From Ceratobasidium sp. AG-K (taxonomy: Eukaryota > Basidiomycota > Agaricomycetes > Cantharellales > Ceratobasidiaceae): DNA of 64,000 nt. Position 1 is the stretch's first letter. Every line of letters starts with the position of its first letter. The stretch covers positions 4,190,571 through 4,254,570 of the forward strand of contig JAWNGF010000003.1 in assembly GCA_037039685.1 (NCBI GenBank). Direction: 5' to 3'. The notes under the pieces were generated by a model. That model ran no database searches. It was not told where the DNA came from and saw only the letters and a list, made by a program, of their open reading frames with translations. The translations under genes were made by a program, and so were the position numbers. Shown here piece by piece: positions 34,019 to 47,500 of the stretch.

Positions 34019-34142
34019 CACTCAAAATTGATTGCCAATTGCTCCTTCCATTAGCCTATCTGGCGCTTGATATCAATGAATGACAAAGCAACACGCATCC
34101 AACCTGACGCGTGACTTGAACTTGGATACCACAACCGCGACT
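34019..34142. promoter_or_regulatory. Shared JIP5/MCM4 divergent promoter
   Basis: The 124 bp between the two start codons must hold both 5' untranslated regions and promoters. No TATA box or named operator is evident. Confidence 0.5.
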
Positions 34143-37100
34143 ATGAGTTCTCCACTCGCGTTTCCTCCCTCGGACGATGGCACACCGCGCCCATCTAACC
34201 GGCGCACGCCTCTGTTCAACCCCGCTACACCTGCTGGGTCAACACCCGGATCTGTGCGTTTCAATGATGGTGGGTGTCTATCCCGACGCCTGCTTTATTA
34301 CTAAATTATTTCCAGCTTTAATGGCAAGCTCACCTCTGGCGTTCCCTGAGGGCTCCTCGTCTCCTATGCGTCAGCCCGAGACGCCTAGACGTTTATTCCG
34401 ACCCTCGTAAGTATTGTTATTAGTCAACTGCGCGGTATCTCAATGTGCCGCGCATAGATCGGACCCTCCATCCGCAGGACCAACACCTCGATCTGCCCGA
34501 CCTCGCTCCGACTTGCGCTCTGCAGCAGCACGAAATAGCGTTCGCCGTTCACATACCAACCAACCACCCTCCACCCCAGGCGGTGACGACCACATTGCAT
34601 TCCCAAGCAGTTCGGCCGCGCCCACCAACCCAACCCTCTCCGCTCAGGCACTTCCCTCTGCTGATGACACCGTCGAGCGCTTGGCTTGGGGTAGTACAAT
34701 CACCCACCACGAAGTCTTCCACGCCTTTTCCGACTTTTTGCGAAACTACAAAGCCAAGTACAGGACCGTGTTTGATCGGGAGAGACGCGTTCAAACGCGC
34801 GTCGTTGCCCGCCCGCAAGACGGGGAGAGGCTGGTGTACCAAGGTTACCTCAAGACGATGCTGGTCACCGACCAATACCAGCTCAATTTGGATCTCATCG
34901 ACCTTCAGGCATATGCGCCGACGAAAAAGCTGCACAACGCGCTAATCAAGTTTCCCCAGGAAGTCGTTCCGATGCTGGATCAGTGTTTGTCTGACGCGAT
35001 GGAGGAGCTGGTCCAAACGCAAGGAATGGATACGGACAGGGACCAGCAAGACGTGGTGTACAAAGTGCGACCGTTTATCAGCGACAATGTCGTCAATATG
35101 CGCGAGCTCAACCCGAGCGACACCGATAAACTCGTTGCGATCAAGGGCCTAGTTATCCGCGCGACTCCCATCATTCCCGACATGTCTGAGGGTAAGCTAT
35201 TCGAGACTTGCGTGTTTTCGCGCGCTAATGCGCCTTCCGATTCCAGCGTTCTTCCGTTGCGTGGTTTGCCACCACACTATGCAAGTCCAGATTGACCGTG
35301 GTCGGATTACCGAGCCCGACCGGTGCCCTCGCGCAGTCTGTGCCTCCCCAGGCAGCATGACGCTCATCCACAACCGAAGCACATTCGCCGATCGGCAGAT
35401 TGTCCGTCTCCAGGAAACACCCGACGTCGTCCCAGCGGGTCAGACACCCCACACAGTCTCTCTGGGGTGCTACGATGAGCTGGTCGATGTGGGAAAGCCC
35501 GGTGACCGAGTCATCGCGACTGGTATATTCCGAGCTGTTCCTGTGAGGGCGAACCCCAGGCAGAGGGCGGTCAAGGCGTTATTCAGGACGTATCTGGACG
35601 TGTTGCACATTCAACGTGGTTCGCCTACTCGACTCGGTCTTGACGTCAGTACTCGGGAGGAGGGCGAGAGGCGGGTGGGAGCGATGGGTGTTGGTGGAGA
35701 AGACGAAGAAGATGTTGCGCTTACGGTAGACGCCGAACGAGAGGACGGGGCCGAGGAAGACGAAACAAGAGCCAAGCAACTCGAAGCTACACTGAAGGAG
35801 ATTAGCGAGCGTCCAGACGTGTACAATCTGCTTGCGCGATCGTTGGCGCCGAGTATTTGGGAGTTGGAGGATGTAAAGAAGGGTATCCTGCTACAGGTCT
35901 GTTTTAAGCGCCAGTTGGCCCAGCCCAGGTTACTGACATCCAACCATAGCTTTTTGGGGGGACGAATAAAAGTGTCGCACGCGGAGGTGGAGGTGGTGGA
36001 CCTCGCTACCGTGGTGACATCAACGTTCTCCTTGTTGGGGACCCTGGTACCAGTAAAAGTCAGATCTTGCAGGTACGTCTGTTTATTATCTTGACCATAG
36101 AAGAGAACCGTGTTAACCCTTTCTCAGTATGTACACAAGATAGCTCCTCGTGGTGTATACACATCGGGTAAAGGGTCCTCAGCTGTCGGTCTTACCGCGT
36201 ACGTTACGCGTGACCCCGATTCGAAGCAGCTTGTGCTAGAAAGGCATGTCAAAAAGATAATTGTCGCGTTGATGGCTGCTAACCCTGGTACAGTGGTGCT
36301 CTAGTGCTCAGTGATGGCGGTGTGTGCTGCATCGACGAGTTCGACAAGATGTCAGACGCGACCCGAAGCGTGCTGCACGAAGTCATGGTACGTTTCTCTG
36401 CCTCCTATGTGTACTTTACCTTCACCTCGCTACAGGAACAACAAACCGTATCGATCGCCAAAGCTGGTATTATTACTACTCTCAACGCCCGTACTTCGAT
36501 TCTCGCCGCTGCCAACCCCGTGCAGAGCAAGTACAATCCCAAGTGGCCGATCACTCGGAATATCGACCTACCCCCGACGCTTATCTCGCGATTCGATCTC
36601 GTGTACCTTGTACTAGACAACATCGACGAGTCGACAGATAGACGATTGGCGCAGCACTTGGTTGGACTGTATTTGGAGGATAGACCGGAAAGCGCTGCAA
36701 CCGATATTATTGTATGTTCATCACATTCCGTATGGACAGTGGGCAATTGCTGACTAATCGACCCAGCCCATCGAGACTCTGACCGCATATATCTCCTATG
36801 CGCGCACAAAAATCCATCCGCGTCTTACCGAAGAGGCTGGCAACGAGCTTGTCTCTGAATACGTTGCCCTACGCAAACTCGGATCAGATGCTCGTGCCTC
36901 GGAGCGTCGCATTACGGCTACCACCCGTCAACTGGAGAGCATGATTCGACTGTCCGAGGCTCACGCCCGAATGCGATTCTCGCACCTCGTAGAGCTGGAA
37001 GACGTCCAAGAAGCATGTCGGCTGATGCGTGAAGCCCTGCGGACGAGTGCAACGGATCCGACCACTGGCTTGCTGGACATGGACCTTATTAACACGGGCT

Positions 37101-37354
37101 CTGGAGCTGGACAACGCCGGGCACGCGCAGATCTGAAGCGCGAGGTGACGAGGCTTGCGTCTGAGCTTGGAGCAGGAGGTACTCGACCTGTGAAATGGAA
37201 CGAGCTACAGCGTGAGCTGGCCAAGCAGAGCTCAGTCGGTGTGGAGGCAGCCGAGTTTACTGAAGTTGTGCGGGCGCTGGAGGCTGAAGGGGCTGTGAGG
37301 ATTACTGGAGATAGGGAAAGGAGAACGATACAACTAGTAGGAGGTGCGGCCTAA
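34143..37354 (+). CDS. MCM4: MCM4, replicative helicase subunit
   Basis: ATG at 34143 ([18 protein letters not shown]); the Ser/Pro-rich N-terminus is spread over three exons. Then come the MCM N-terminal domain ([19 protein letters not shown]), the zinc-binding region with CVVCHH and later CPRAVCAS, and [17 protein letters not shown]. The AAA+ core has a Walker A region near 36040 ([11 protein letters not shown] spans an exon end), then [19 protein letters not shown], Walker [10 protein letters not shown] (36330) and the arginine finger SRFDL (36590). The winged-helix C-terminus ends [11 protein letters not shown]. The residues and order are diagnostic for MCM4 of the MCM2-7 helicase, loaded at origins in G1. 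About eight short introns. No defects seen. Confidence 0.93.
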
Positions 37355-37837
37355 CTTGGGCTCATGAACAAGGTTCTATTTGTTGGTTTTGTATGATTAC
37401 AGTTTCCGGTGAAGACTATTTGAACGCGAAATGTTAAAAAGACGGCGGCGACCTTAAGTAGGAAGTCGTACACGCGTATATAAAGCAAAGACTTTCAAAT
37501 CCAAATTTTAGACACCTTGCCGCTGGGCGTGGCACTCAGACAGCCTACAAGTGGCAGATCCACAGCCAATGGAAAGGGTACCTGAACGGTCTATCACGGC
37601 CGGTTAGTGAGTCACTAAGGTGGTGCAAGGACGGAACACTCAGAAAAGTAGGAGGCTGCCAGATAGCTAGTATAACCCACCCATTCTGGTGGATGCTAAA
37701 GGCGCGACCACCTACAAATATTTCCTGGGAACTAGTTGACCGACGACCAGCTCGGGTGTTGCCTCCTTTAGGTAACGCAATACACGGGACGCCTTACAAG
37801 CGATATGATAATTTAGTACTTAGGTCTCACACTCTGA
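37355..37837. other. Intergenic region, no gene seen
   Basis: 3' flank of MCM4 and the edge of the decayed NLR fragment. No frame or repeat stands out. Confidence 0.5.
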
Positions 37838-39420
37838 TAGTCCGGTTATCGGAGCCAGATACAATACGAGCGCTGTGCTGTGTGGGGAGAACGTGACAGA
37901 CCCCTGTAATAACCCGGCTAAACCACCAGTATAAAGAGTCGGGTGTATTGAGAATTGAATGGAATAGAATTGAATGAACACGTATGAATTACTGAATATG
38001 GTTGAATGAGTGGATGTATGCTTACTGATTCTTTCTCATGCTAACTGAGAGTACACGTATGCATGTTACGAACTGTTCTCTTTGCATCTTTCTATGTTCT
38101 ATGACTACATGTATATAAACCTGATTGCGTACTCAGTATACACATCACCCAGTTGTTTACTTCGCTTTCGCTGCGATACTTGCCTAAGAAGTTTTGAGTG
38201 CGGAACCTTTCCGGTAATATCTCAATAGGGCGCTGTCAAGAGAGAATGCCACAGATCTGAGCGAGCCTGCGTGCCCTCGTAACGGGATCACTACAACGTT
38301 GCCTGTATGTCTGTCCTAGACCCGAATGGTGCTATTATAAGAGCTAGAGACGATCGGGGTGCCATCGGGAGATAATTCAACAGACCTGACCGAGCCTACA
38401 TATCCTTGTAGCAGGCTCGCTACAATGTCACCTGTACTTGTGTCCCAGACTCGGATGGTCCGATCATCAGAGCCGGAGATGATCCGAGTGCCGTCTGGAG
38501 AGAATGCAACAGAATTGACCAAGCCTGTGTGCCATTGTAAGGGTTCCACTATGGCGTCGCCTGTGTATGCATCTAATACTCGAATGGTGCCACCTGTATA
38601 GCTAGAGACAATGTGTATACCACTGGAGGAGTAGTTGACACATACGACGGCAGAATCCACACTCCAGGTCGCTAGCGCGCCGGTGTCACGTCCGTTTACT
38701 ATAGTCCTCGTTACGTCCAGCAGGTGCTGCATATGCGCCCGATAGTTCTTGTATACCGAGGTTGGCTGGGGACATAATGGCAGTGCAGAAACATAGGGGT
38801 GAGGGGTGCTTCGTACGCATGCTCCGGCTGCAAATCGGGTTTCAAACCTTCGGGCTTCGACCGCAAAGTAGACTATTTGCTTCGGTGCTTTGATGGACTG
38901 TGTGTCTCTCAGCATACTTAGCTATTCGACTCACTCATATATCTCGCCTTTAGCCATCGCTCCGCCTGGCTCAAAATCTCCACTCCATCAACAACCAGTT
39001 TTCCCAAATTCAGGGCCTCCATCCAAAACAGTGTGTGAAATTTCAGAAATGTAACTAACTTACGAGAAAGTACCGTGGAGGCAACCTCCGAAGGCAGGTG
39101 GTCACCCCAGTACCGGCAAGCATACAGCAGCGCTGGGGGTATATTGGTTGTGATCCACTCATCCAGGTCCGGCAGGTCCACGTCAAACACATATGACGAC
39201 TCGAGGTTACATATATTGAATCGAAGCTGCCCTCTCTTCACATCGAAGCAGTTACTTGCCAGTAGCTCACCGTGCTTGGCTTGGTCACAGTAAAAGTCTC
39301 CAGACCGAGACTGGTCGAGCATGTAGTCAGGGAATGATGCGTGCATGGTGGATACCAGTTGGTTTGACTCTGACACGTGAAGGACAGACAACAGTGATTG
39401 CCGTGCCAGCGATACTTGGT
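37838..39420 (-). pseudogene. Truncated NACHT-WD40 relic (NLR-E)
   Basis: A minus-strand relic of the NLR-A type. The 5' end breaks near 39415 inside the module after NACHT (RQSLLSVLHVSESNQLVSTM; compare NLR-A RLLSVLHISESSG). It runs through FNICNLESSYVFDVDLPDLD to about 38930, then the linker ARRFETRFAAGACVRSTPH and WD40 repeats (about 38650-38230). The frame ends where TAG replaces the Trp codon of a WD motif (TIRV-stop, 38316-38318). A further repeat relic, ARIVSGSDNRTIRV followed by TGA, lies at about 37838-37890, beyond 300 bp of unrelated sequence. Walker motifs and the whole 5' half are absent. It cannot encode a working NLR. Confidence 0.8.
37906..38225. other. Unrelated segment inside the NLR-E relic
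   Basis: AT-rich DNA separating two WD40 relics. It begins TGTAATAACCC and contains a TATATAAAC box at about 38110, features of a solo LTR, but no terminal CA with a target duplication was found. It may be an insertion or simply diverged sequence. Confidence 0.3.
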
Positions 39421-40548
39421 CCTGGGGAAGAAATAATCTCGGCAAAGATCGAAAATGCTCCGGGGTGCTCCAGAGCCCTCCGTCGGCTCCTTGAGCGCTT
39501 CGGAGCGCTCCCGAGCAAAACCGAGCTACAGAGCGCCCCGCCGCATTTTAGGTTTTCGCTGAGCGCTGTAAATACAGCAATATGATAAGCTAAGCCCAAG
39601 GATGTCCCTGTCTGTACTGATTACAGCAGAACTTTTACGCAAATAATTCTGCATCCTGGAGACTCTGGGATTTGGTGTTAGACGACATAACTTTGAAGGT
39701 ACGTCCATGTTGGTCATCTGTCTAAGAGTTCTGTGCAAACCCACGTACTCGAGTAGTATTATGACCGTACAGTACTAATAAATATATGAAAAATTCGGCT
39801 TTCCTTCCCACCAGCCGCCCGCTGGCCTGGAAGCAAGATGAAATAACTTTCGCCACTGAGACCAATTTTCGATTCCCTAGGCAGAACCGGCGTGCTGTTT
39901 CCGAACGAAGAGAGTGCATATCAATGATTACAAGGCTTTATAATTCACCTCGACGTGATATTGGGGGTCTTATCTCTGTGTCATCCGTCAGCGTGCGGGA
40001 TCCTTTGGACACAAGCAGGAAGCCAGAGGAATAATTGGCTTATTTTAGCTACTACCAGTTGGCAAGCAGACTTTCAGCCGGGCGTGCAATCGCACTTCTT
40101 CGCGACACAGTGTGTTTGCTTGAGCTTCTGCTTCGATTGCCACCCGATCGAGCGACTCGGGTATGATAATTTGGGCTAAACATACACGCGCCCGAGTACC
40201 GAGCTTTGACAGCTGAAACGAACAAAAGTTTGACAGAGCCGCGTGCTCAGAGGTCAAACACTACCCGCTGGCTAAGCTCTCAAGCTGGCACACCAAATGA
40301 AAAAAAAGTGGTAGGCCAAGTCAAGGATCGGTAGACCGGCATCCGGTTAGCGATGATTCCGAGCCGTCGGGATCTTCCAGAACAGGAAGATCGCGTGCCT
40401 AGTGTGGAACCTCGCGCGCTTCGTGAGCTCAAATGTGCAGGTACGAGAAGCATTGCGTCGGCATGCTCGTTGCGCATATAATGTTGCCGAGGCAAAGGTG
40501 GTTGCACCAGGCTGAGTTTTTCCCTCCCGCTCTTTCTACTGTTTTGCG
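39421..40548. other. Intergenic region with a short GC-rich block
   Basis: No gene supported. A GC-rich block at about 39450-39545 repeats GAGCGCT/GAGCGCC-like words. The rest is the upstream region of the FAD oxidase gene. Confidence 0.5.
39493..39510. repeat. Small perfect hairpin with TCGG loop
   Basis: GAGCGCT, TCGG, AGCGCTC: a 7-bp perfect stem with a four-base loop, within a block rich in the same word. No poly-T follows, and a terminator role is not implied in a fungus. Confidence 0.55.
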
Positions 40549-42731
40549 ATGGTTCGATACTTGACTGCTGGCCTTGTTGCCGCCGCTTCGCTCTCTGGCG
40601 TTCTTGCTGAGGAGAATAACGCGACGATTACCGCCAAGTTCCAGGATGCCAATACGGTGACTGTCCCTGCGATTAGCAAGGTTCCCAAGGTTGTGTGGAA
40701 CGTGTTGAATGGAGTTGTTGGTGGGCGGTTGTATACCAATGGAGCCCCATTCTCGAGGCCGTGTTTCGCGAACGGGACGTCGACTGGGTCGTTCAACGCG
40801 GATGCGTGCTCGGCGGTGCAGGCGAATTATTTAAGCAATAGTGAGTTTGGACCGTGGCCTTGCTGAATCGGCGCTTACCTCTTACAGCTTTCCGTGCGGA
40901 CAATTTTGGCGCATACATTAACGTGAGCTACATTTATTTACAAGTCAAGGACTGGTGGCTAACTCTTATCCAGACCCAATGGGAGACGTGCCAAAAGACC
41001 CAAGCCAACTGCTACCTCGACTACACCAACCCCACCAACGCCGCTGCATTCAGCCCACCCGCCACATGCGCTCAGGGCAGCGTCTCTGCCTACTACGTGC
41101 GTCATCTGCGTCTGTCAAGTCCAATTGATGCTCACATCTTCGTAGATTGATGTCCGCAACGCCGTCGACGTGATCGCCGCGTTTGTCTTTTCGCGCCTCA
41201 CCTCGGTGCCTCTGGTTATCAAAAACTCAGGAGTGAGTTTCTTCGAGGATCAAATTCTGCAAATTCTGATTTGATTCTCGGTAGCATGATTACAAGGGTC
41301 GCTCGAGCGCTCCAAATGCGTTGACGCTTTGGACGCATAATATTAAATACGTAAGTACACTCTCATCTGTCCCTGGCGCCGATTGATTGAGGCCGTGTAG
41401 ATCAACTACAACGCCAACTTTAAACCCGATTCATGCTCCTCGGTCGCGGCGACCGCCGCATTCACCTACGGCGCGGGCCAAGACTTTGCCTCGCTCTACC
41501 AATTCGCCGAAGACAACGGACTCACGTTCCTCGGCGGGACCGACAAAACTGTCGGTGCGGCTGGTGGATGGGTGCAAGGCGGCGGACACGGCATGCTCTC
41601 CAACACACTCGGGCTCGGTGTCGACCGTGTGTTGCAATTCAAGATCGTCACCCCCGACGGAATCCTCCGCACCGCCAATGCGTGCCAAAACTCGGATCTG
41701 TTTTGGGCGCTCCGGGGTGGTGGAGGTGGGACGTTTGGTGTTGTGTTGGAGGCGACGAGTCGGGTTGAGAAGAAGGTGCCGACGCAGAGTATTTTCGTCA
41801 AGTTTAATCCGGTGACGGCGAATGTGGTCGCTTACATGAACACTATTATCGAAAACTCGGTCAAGTGGGCTGAGGATGGCTGGGGTGGATACATTAGCGT
41901 GAGTATTCTGTGGAAGTGGATGGATTGGGTGCTGACGAGTGGTATAGCCCAACTATGCGATTTTTGCGACTCCCAAGTTGAACAGGACCGAGGCCGAGGC
42001 GTCGATGGCTCCGTTGGCCAAGGTCGTGGCGTCGTTTGGCTCGGATGTGATCACCAACGAGTTTACCTCGTACGACACCTTCCTCCCCCTCTTCAACAAC
42101 GTGGTTGCCAATGCTGCGGCACCCGTCGGACGTCCGTTCACTATGGCCACTCGGTAAGCACAATAGCTCACATCAAGATAACCTACTGACAGCCCTACAG
42201 TATCATCCCTGCTACCAACTTTGCCACCGCCGAAAGCCGAACTGAACTCCTTACCAACATGCTCGGCGCATTTACCGCCGTCGGTGGGGCTGCGCAGATC
42301 ATGGTAACCGCGCCATACAGTTATAACTTGACCTCGCCCTCGGACACATCGGTCACCCCGGCCTGGCGTAATGCTCTCTGGCACACACTCCTCGTCGGGT
42401 TCTGGAATTTCGATTCCACGGCCGAGCAACAAGCTGCAGTCTACACTCGCGTTAGTGCGGCTGCTGACAAGTTGCGTGCCATTACGCCTACGTCGGGTGC
42501 GTACCAGAACGAGGCGGATGTGAGCGAGCCTGATCATGAGAGTGAGTACTATGTCTAGTGGCACAGGATGAGACTAACGAGTGGCTAGATTCGTTCTGGG
42601 GATCCAACTATGCCCGGTTGGTGACGATCAAGAAGAAATACGACCCCAAGGGGCTTTTGGAATGCTGGCACTGTGTCAACTGGAAGGGCTCGAGTAATGA
42701 GAGGTATCAATGCTATACTCAGTCGGGTTGA
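40549..42731 (+). CDS. Secreted FAD-linked oxidase (berberine-bridge/AA7 type)
   Basis: ATG at 40549; the signal peptide MVRYLTAGLVAAASLSGVLA is followed by a mature domain over about eight exons. The FAD-binding PCMH-type domain contains VPLVIKNSG joined to HDYKGRSSAPNALTLW (the His is the usual covalent FAD attachment site), then GGTDKTVGAAGGWVQGGGHG and ALRGGGGGTFGVV. The C-terminal BBE domain ends NSFWGSNYARLVTIKKKYDP then GLLECWHCVNWKG, with stop TGA at 42729-42731. Such enzymes oxidise oligosaccharides or aromatic alcohols outside the cell and release hydrogen peroxide. The second covalent FAD residue, a Cys in bicovalent members, was not identified. Exon borders have normal GT-AG sites, and no damage was seen. 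Confidence 0.87.
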
Positions 42732-43401
42732 GTGGGATCTTGGACTTTTCGTCTGTCGTTTTTCGGTTCTCTGGCTAGCTTTTTATCAATAATAATCAAC
42801 CATTATTCTATTGTTGGACTAGCGAGTCACACGGTTCCGGTTATCAATGCGTCACCGCCCTCAAGAGCGCGGGTCACCTGGCAAAGCACTGAACTGCCAA
42901 CCGGGCTCTCCCGTAGCCACCGTACTAGTGCCTGTTACACCAGAGAGATGTCATAGTTGTGACGATGACGCAGGGTGAAACAAACTGCGCGCAGAGGACA
43001 GCAGACAACCATGGAAAGCCATTTCGATCGAGTCGGCAAGCAAAGCCCAGTAGAGCGCCAGAAAGGAAGACACCGGCTCTCTCTTTGTGCCCGGTTTGAT
43101 GACAGGGTCTCGGATGACCAATCATTATCGCCGACAAACGCCCCTGGACATACGTCGAGCACGTTATCGCCAACGACCGCAACGAGTCACAAAAACACAC
43201 CTCACAGCATAGATCAGCACTAGAGTTTTCTGCGAATTTGTGGGAATTTATATTATTGGTTTGTAAGCAGACTCGCTGACTCGGGCGCGGTGCAGAGCCA
43301 CAAAGTTCCTTGTTTGGACGCACACGGCGAGCGACTGGGCGCAACACGTTATCTTCTGGTTCTGACTAGGTTCTTCCTTAACTCGACTACCACCCCCCAC
43401 C
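42732..43401. other. Intergenic region between FAD oxidase and ATG1
   Basis: Promoter side of ATG1. No gene supported. Confidence 0.5.
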
Positions 43402-46378
43402 ATGACGCCTGCTGTCTCCCGACCCCCCGACGACGACGAGGTCCACCCATATGTGATCACTAATGAGATTGGCAAGGGGAGCTTTGCCACTGTCTATCGA
43501 GGATATCACAGTGTATGTATACAAGTGTTCCGGTTGATAGTGAGCTAACTTGGAGATAGGAGAACCGACGAGCGGTGGCGATCAAGACCATCTCTCGCGC
43601 GATCCTCACCACCAAACTCCTGGACAACCTCGAGTCTGAGATCAACATCCTCAAGGCTCTCAAGAACAGACACATCACCGAGCTCACAGATATCGTCGTA
43701 CGTACTCCACCTGCTTATCCAACTCGCACTGACGTCCAACAGAAAGCCCAACGGAACATATACCTCATAATGGAATTCTGTTCTGGCGGCGACCTGAGTT
43801 CATACATCAAACATCGGGGACGCATCGCCGCACTACACACCCCCGACTCTCCATTACCATCATATCTTCCACATCCCAAGGTCGGCGGATTGGCCGACTC
43901 GGTCGTCCGCTCGTTTATCGGCCAACTCGCATCCGCTATGAAATTCCTCCGCGCACGGGACCTAATTCATCGTGACATTAAGCCTCAGAACTTGTTACTT
44001 GCTCCAGCAACTAGCGCCGACGAATACGCATGTGTCGGCAAAGGTGGATGGATTCCTGGGCCGGTCGGGACGCCGATCTTGAAGGTGGCAGATTTCGGAT
44101 TTGCGAGGATTTTGCCGAATGCGAGTATGGCGGAGACGCTGTGCGGGAGTCCGTACGTGGCTTTCTTATTGTCTGCTAGCTGTTAACTAACATAGGTATA
44201 GACTGTATATGGCGCCGGAGATCCTGCGTTACGAAAAGTACGACGCCAAAGCCGACTTGTGGTCCGTTGGTGCGGTTGTGTACGAAGCAGCCGTCGGCCG
44301 ACCACCATTCCGAGCACAGAACCATATCGAGCTACTGAAGAAGATCGACCACGCCCGAAGCCGCGTGCACTTTCCTGACGAGGCAAGTCCAATCCCATGT
44401 TTACATGCACCCACTGACCATTTCGTAGGACCCGAAGAACGCCGAAGCCATCGCCCGAGGCGACCTCGTGCCCGTCAGTCCAGCGGTCAAGGCGCTTATC
44501 AAGTCACTCCTCAAGCGTAAATCCGTTGAGCGACGCTCGTTTGAGGACTTCTTTACCGCCGCCGAGGAAGTCGTCAGGACTGTCATGGAGCCTGAGCGAG
44601 ACGTGGGACTGGAGCTGCAGGATGCGATGAAGGATGGAGACGTATTGGTTGCATCCGGCGGGGCGAGTGCGAACGGGAGTTTAAAGATTGAAATCCGGGC
44701 GTCGAGGCGAGCTCCTCAACCGCCCACCAAGTCGGCTGAGCCCAAGTCGGCTGTTGAGCCTAAGTCAGCGGTCGAGCCCAAGTCGGCCGTGGAACCCAAG
44801 TCGGCCGAGCCAGAAGACAAGCCCAAGCGACGCAAGGAGATTGAAGGCGGAGATATCGACATTAAAGCGGTTATGCCTGCGAGTACGTTTAAGTTTCGGC
44901 GGGCTGTTCGGTCTGGGGAGAAGGATGCGGGTGTGGTGGAGGTCAAGGCAGCTGGGCCGCCGCTCGGACGGGAGGAGACCTTGTAAGTATTATGCGTGCG
45001 CATCATCGGTTGATGCTGATTAGGTTTAGGATCGAGTTTCCAGGACACGAGTCGAGGATTCGGCCTAAACCATTGCCTACGGGGAATGCAGTTCAGAAGA
45101 CCGAATCGGGACAGTCGTTCCATTCTGCCAAGGCTGGGCCGGGCGGAGAGGAGGATGCAGCCGAGGATGCAGATGGGGGATGGAGGCGTGAATATGTTCT
45201 CGTAGACGAGACAAACGCTGTCGAGTTTAATCGGGTCGTTGATGGTACGTTATTTCCCTGCGCAACTCCTCATAGCTAACGCCCGGACAGAACTCGACCA
45301 CGCCCGGACGGCACGTCCGAACCTTCCACGAGCGATCAAGTCGAGTCCGGTAATGACAACGACCACAGCGCCTATCGACGTGCCTTCACCAATTTCACCC
45401 AACCGCCCTGGGATGCCTCAACCCTCGCCCGCGTCCACACCTGCCAACGCACTCGCACGAGCGCTGAACCTGGCGAGCAAGAAACTGTTCGGAACGAGCG
45501 CATCTTCTAATTCTGGCTCGAGTGCAGCAGCTGAAGGTTCGCCCGCTGGTCAACGTCGACAGATCCTACTCCCACCTACCAACGCCGAACCCGATGCGGA
45601 AGAAGAGCTCCTACTCGGCACGCTCGAAGACATTGCGCAAAAAGCCGAAACGATCTCTGCGTGGGCCGACTCAAAGTACACTCTCGTCGCCTCCCGTCCG
45701 TCTAAACCGATCGCCGACCCAGCCCGGTTCTCGCGAGCCGAGGGCGAAAGCGCTCAAGTCGCTGAAACCCGTCGGAAGCGCGAGGTTGAGGTGGAGATGG
45801 CTGCGGTGACAGCGATTGGACTGTACATGGCCGTGATGAGCTTCGCAACGGGTGCGATCGTGGTCGCTCGCAGGTTTTTAGATGGGCGAGAGGGTGCGGA
45901 AGTGAGCGTCGGATTCGACGAGGCGCAAAAGTGGTTCCGGGATACGTTTCACCGCTCGACGGAACGTGTGAGCATACTGAAGCACTGGCTTCCGCGGGAT
46001 CATGTTATGCCGCAGATGTGGATCGATCGGGTCATCTATGATCATGCGCTAGGACTTGTGAGTTCTTTCCTTTAGTTTTGCTGGGTTGTACTAATTTGGT
46101 ATAGATGCGAGGCGCGGCGAGTCGTGAGCTTTTAGAAGACTATGCGACGTGCGAGCGAGATTACGAGACTGCATTGTGGCTGTTGTATGCGATTTATGAC
46201 GATATTATGCAAGACGGGAATCCGTACAAGGATCAGGATCGGGTGACTATTGGGCGATGTGAGTGCCTTTCATCTCCTCTCGGTCCTAACTTACGCGTCT
46301 GTAGTTATTAAATCGACAAAAGACCGACTGGTCCGAGTGCAGAAGCGCATGGAGCGGCAGAAGCTGAATGCGCGATGA
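43402..46378 (+). CDS. ATG1: ATG1-type autophagy Ser/Thr kinase
   Basis: ATG at 43402. N-terminal kinase domain: [12 protein letters not shown] (Gly loop), VAIKTI (catalytic Lys), [13 protein letters not shown] (HRD), [10 protein letters not shown] (DFG), then [21 protein letters not shown] disordered linker contains five tandem PKSA-type repeats (44735-44815) and the conserved FVLVD-like [19 protein letters not shown]. The C-terminal helical tandem MIT (EAT) region starts with [20 protein letters not shown] and ends [12 protein letters not shown], stop at 46376-46378. ATG1 starts autophagy with ATG13 and ATG17 under TOR control. The gene has about eight short introns and is intact. It is the upstream copy of a tandem duplication; a broken second copy lies at 54266-56815. 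Confidence 0.92.
44735..44815 (+). repeat. Tandem PKSA(V)E repeat in ATG1 linker
   Basis: About five copies of a 15- or 18-base unit encoding (A/V)EPKSA. They are kept in the duplicate at 54903-54983 and lie in a disordered linker. Confidence 0.75.
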
Positions 46379-47500
46379 TCCAACAGTTTTTTTCTTGGTT
46401 CTAGTTCCTATTCGTTACGAACGCTTTACTATTTACGATTGAGCTGTGGATGCATGGTGTATATTATATTTTGTACCAATGGAAGTGTAAGTGTACGCGA
46501 GGGATAGTAAACTTGTCGAAGCAAATTATCATCAGCGCCGGCGTCGATGTTTCCGACTCCCTCACGTTCGACATCGAGATCTCATCGACCTCGCAGCATG
46601 CACATGCAAGCGCTTGAATAGCGCATATATTATGCGATTCATGAGATGAAGACACTCGACCGTATCTGCGGTCTGCTAGATCTGAGAATTGGTCACCGTG
46701 TGGTGCTTAGGGAAATGAATACGTGGAGTGGGTGAGCCTCCAAGTTATGTTGTGTAAAGTCAGAAAGTGGGGGTAACGCGATGTGCTCAACGCAGTTGAT
46801 ACGCAAGTATTACCTCTTTCAGTTTACTTGTTTTTTGGACATCCGCCAATGACAGGTATCATCACTTTTCAGACTGGAAGCAATCCATTGGCAATTTATT
46901 GGGAACTAGTGTCCGGGCACGGACCGGGGACCTTGCTACTGCTCTGTGGTTTCACAGCGTCAGTTGAGTACCAAGCAGCCGCTTCGTGATATCAATGCAT
47001 GCGAGATCGAGGCACGTCCACAAACCACGTCAAACAGCGCCAAAATAGCAAACATTCCCATTAATTATGTTTTAATCATTTATTAAATTAATGTCACTTA
47101 CGAGTGCATTGTGCCCTACACACCTGAGGATGCCTAGGTAATCATAGTGTGACACAGTTAGTGGTGCAGAGCGCTCACAGATCTGCATTTTCGAAATCCT
47201 GATCGCTCTTAGCACCGGCATGCCGCCAGAAGCTATATTGTGTAACAAATAAATCTATAGAGCTCACTCATCACGGAGCTTGACGCAAATATAGTTGGCG
47301 TTTGCTCCTCGTAATTGTCGCATTATCCCTGCTGCAGCTCGCGCATTTTCATGCGTGCAGCTGCACGTTTGATTTTCTGCTGGGTTCCCGTCCCATTCTT
47401 TGAAATTACCAGCGATAGCAGTCACCCAGCTGTCTGTAAATGCTCTGGCCCGTGCCATCGCTTTGTTGGGACTCCCAACCCCCACCGGTGTACAGTAGCG

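Noticed and set aside
37906..38225. Solo LTR starting TGTAATAACCC
   Set aside because: It has a TATA-like box and a TG start, but no matching CA end with a target duplication was found. Kept only as an unresolved segment.
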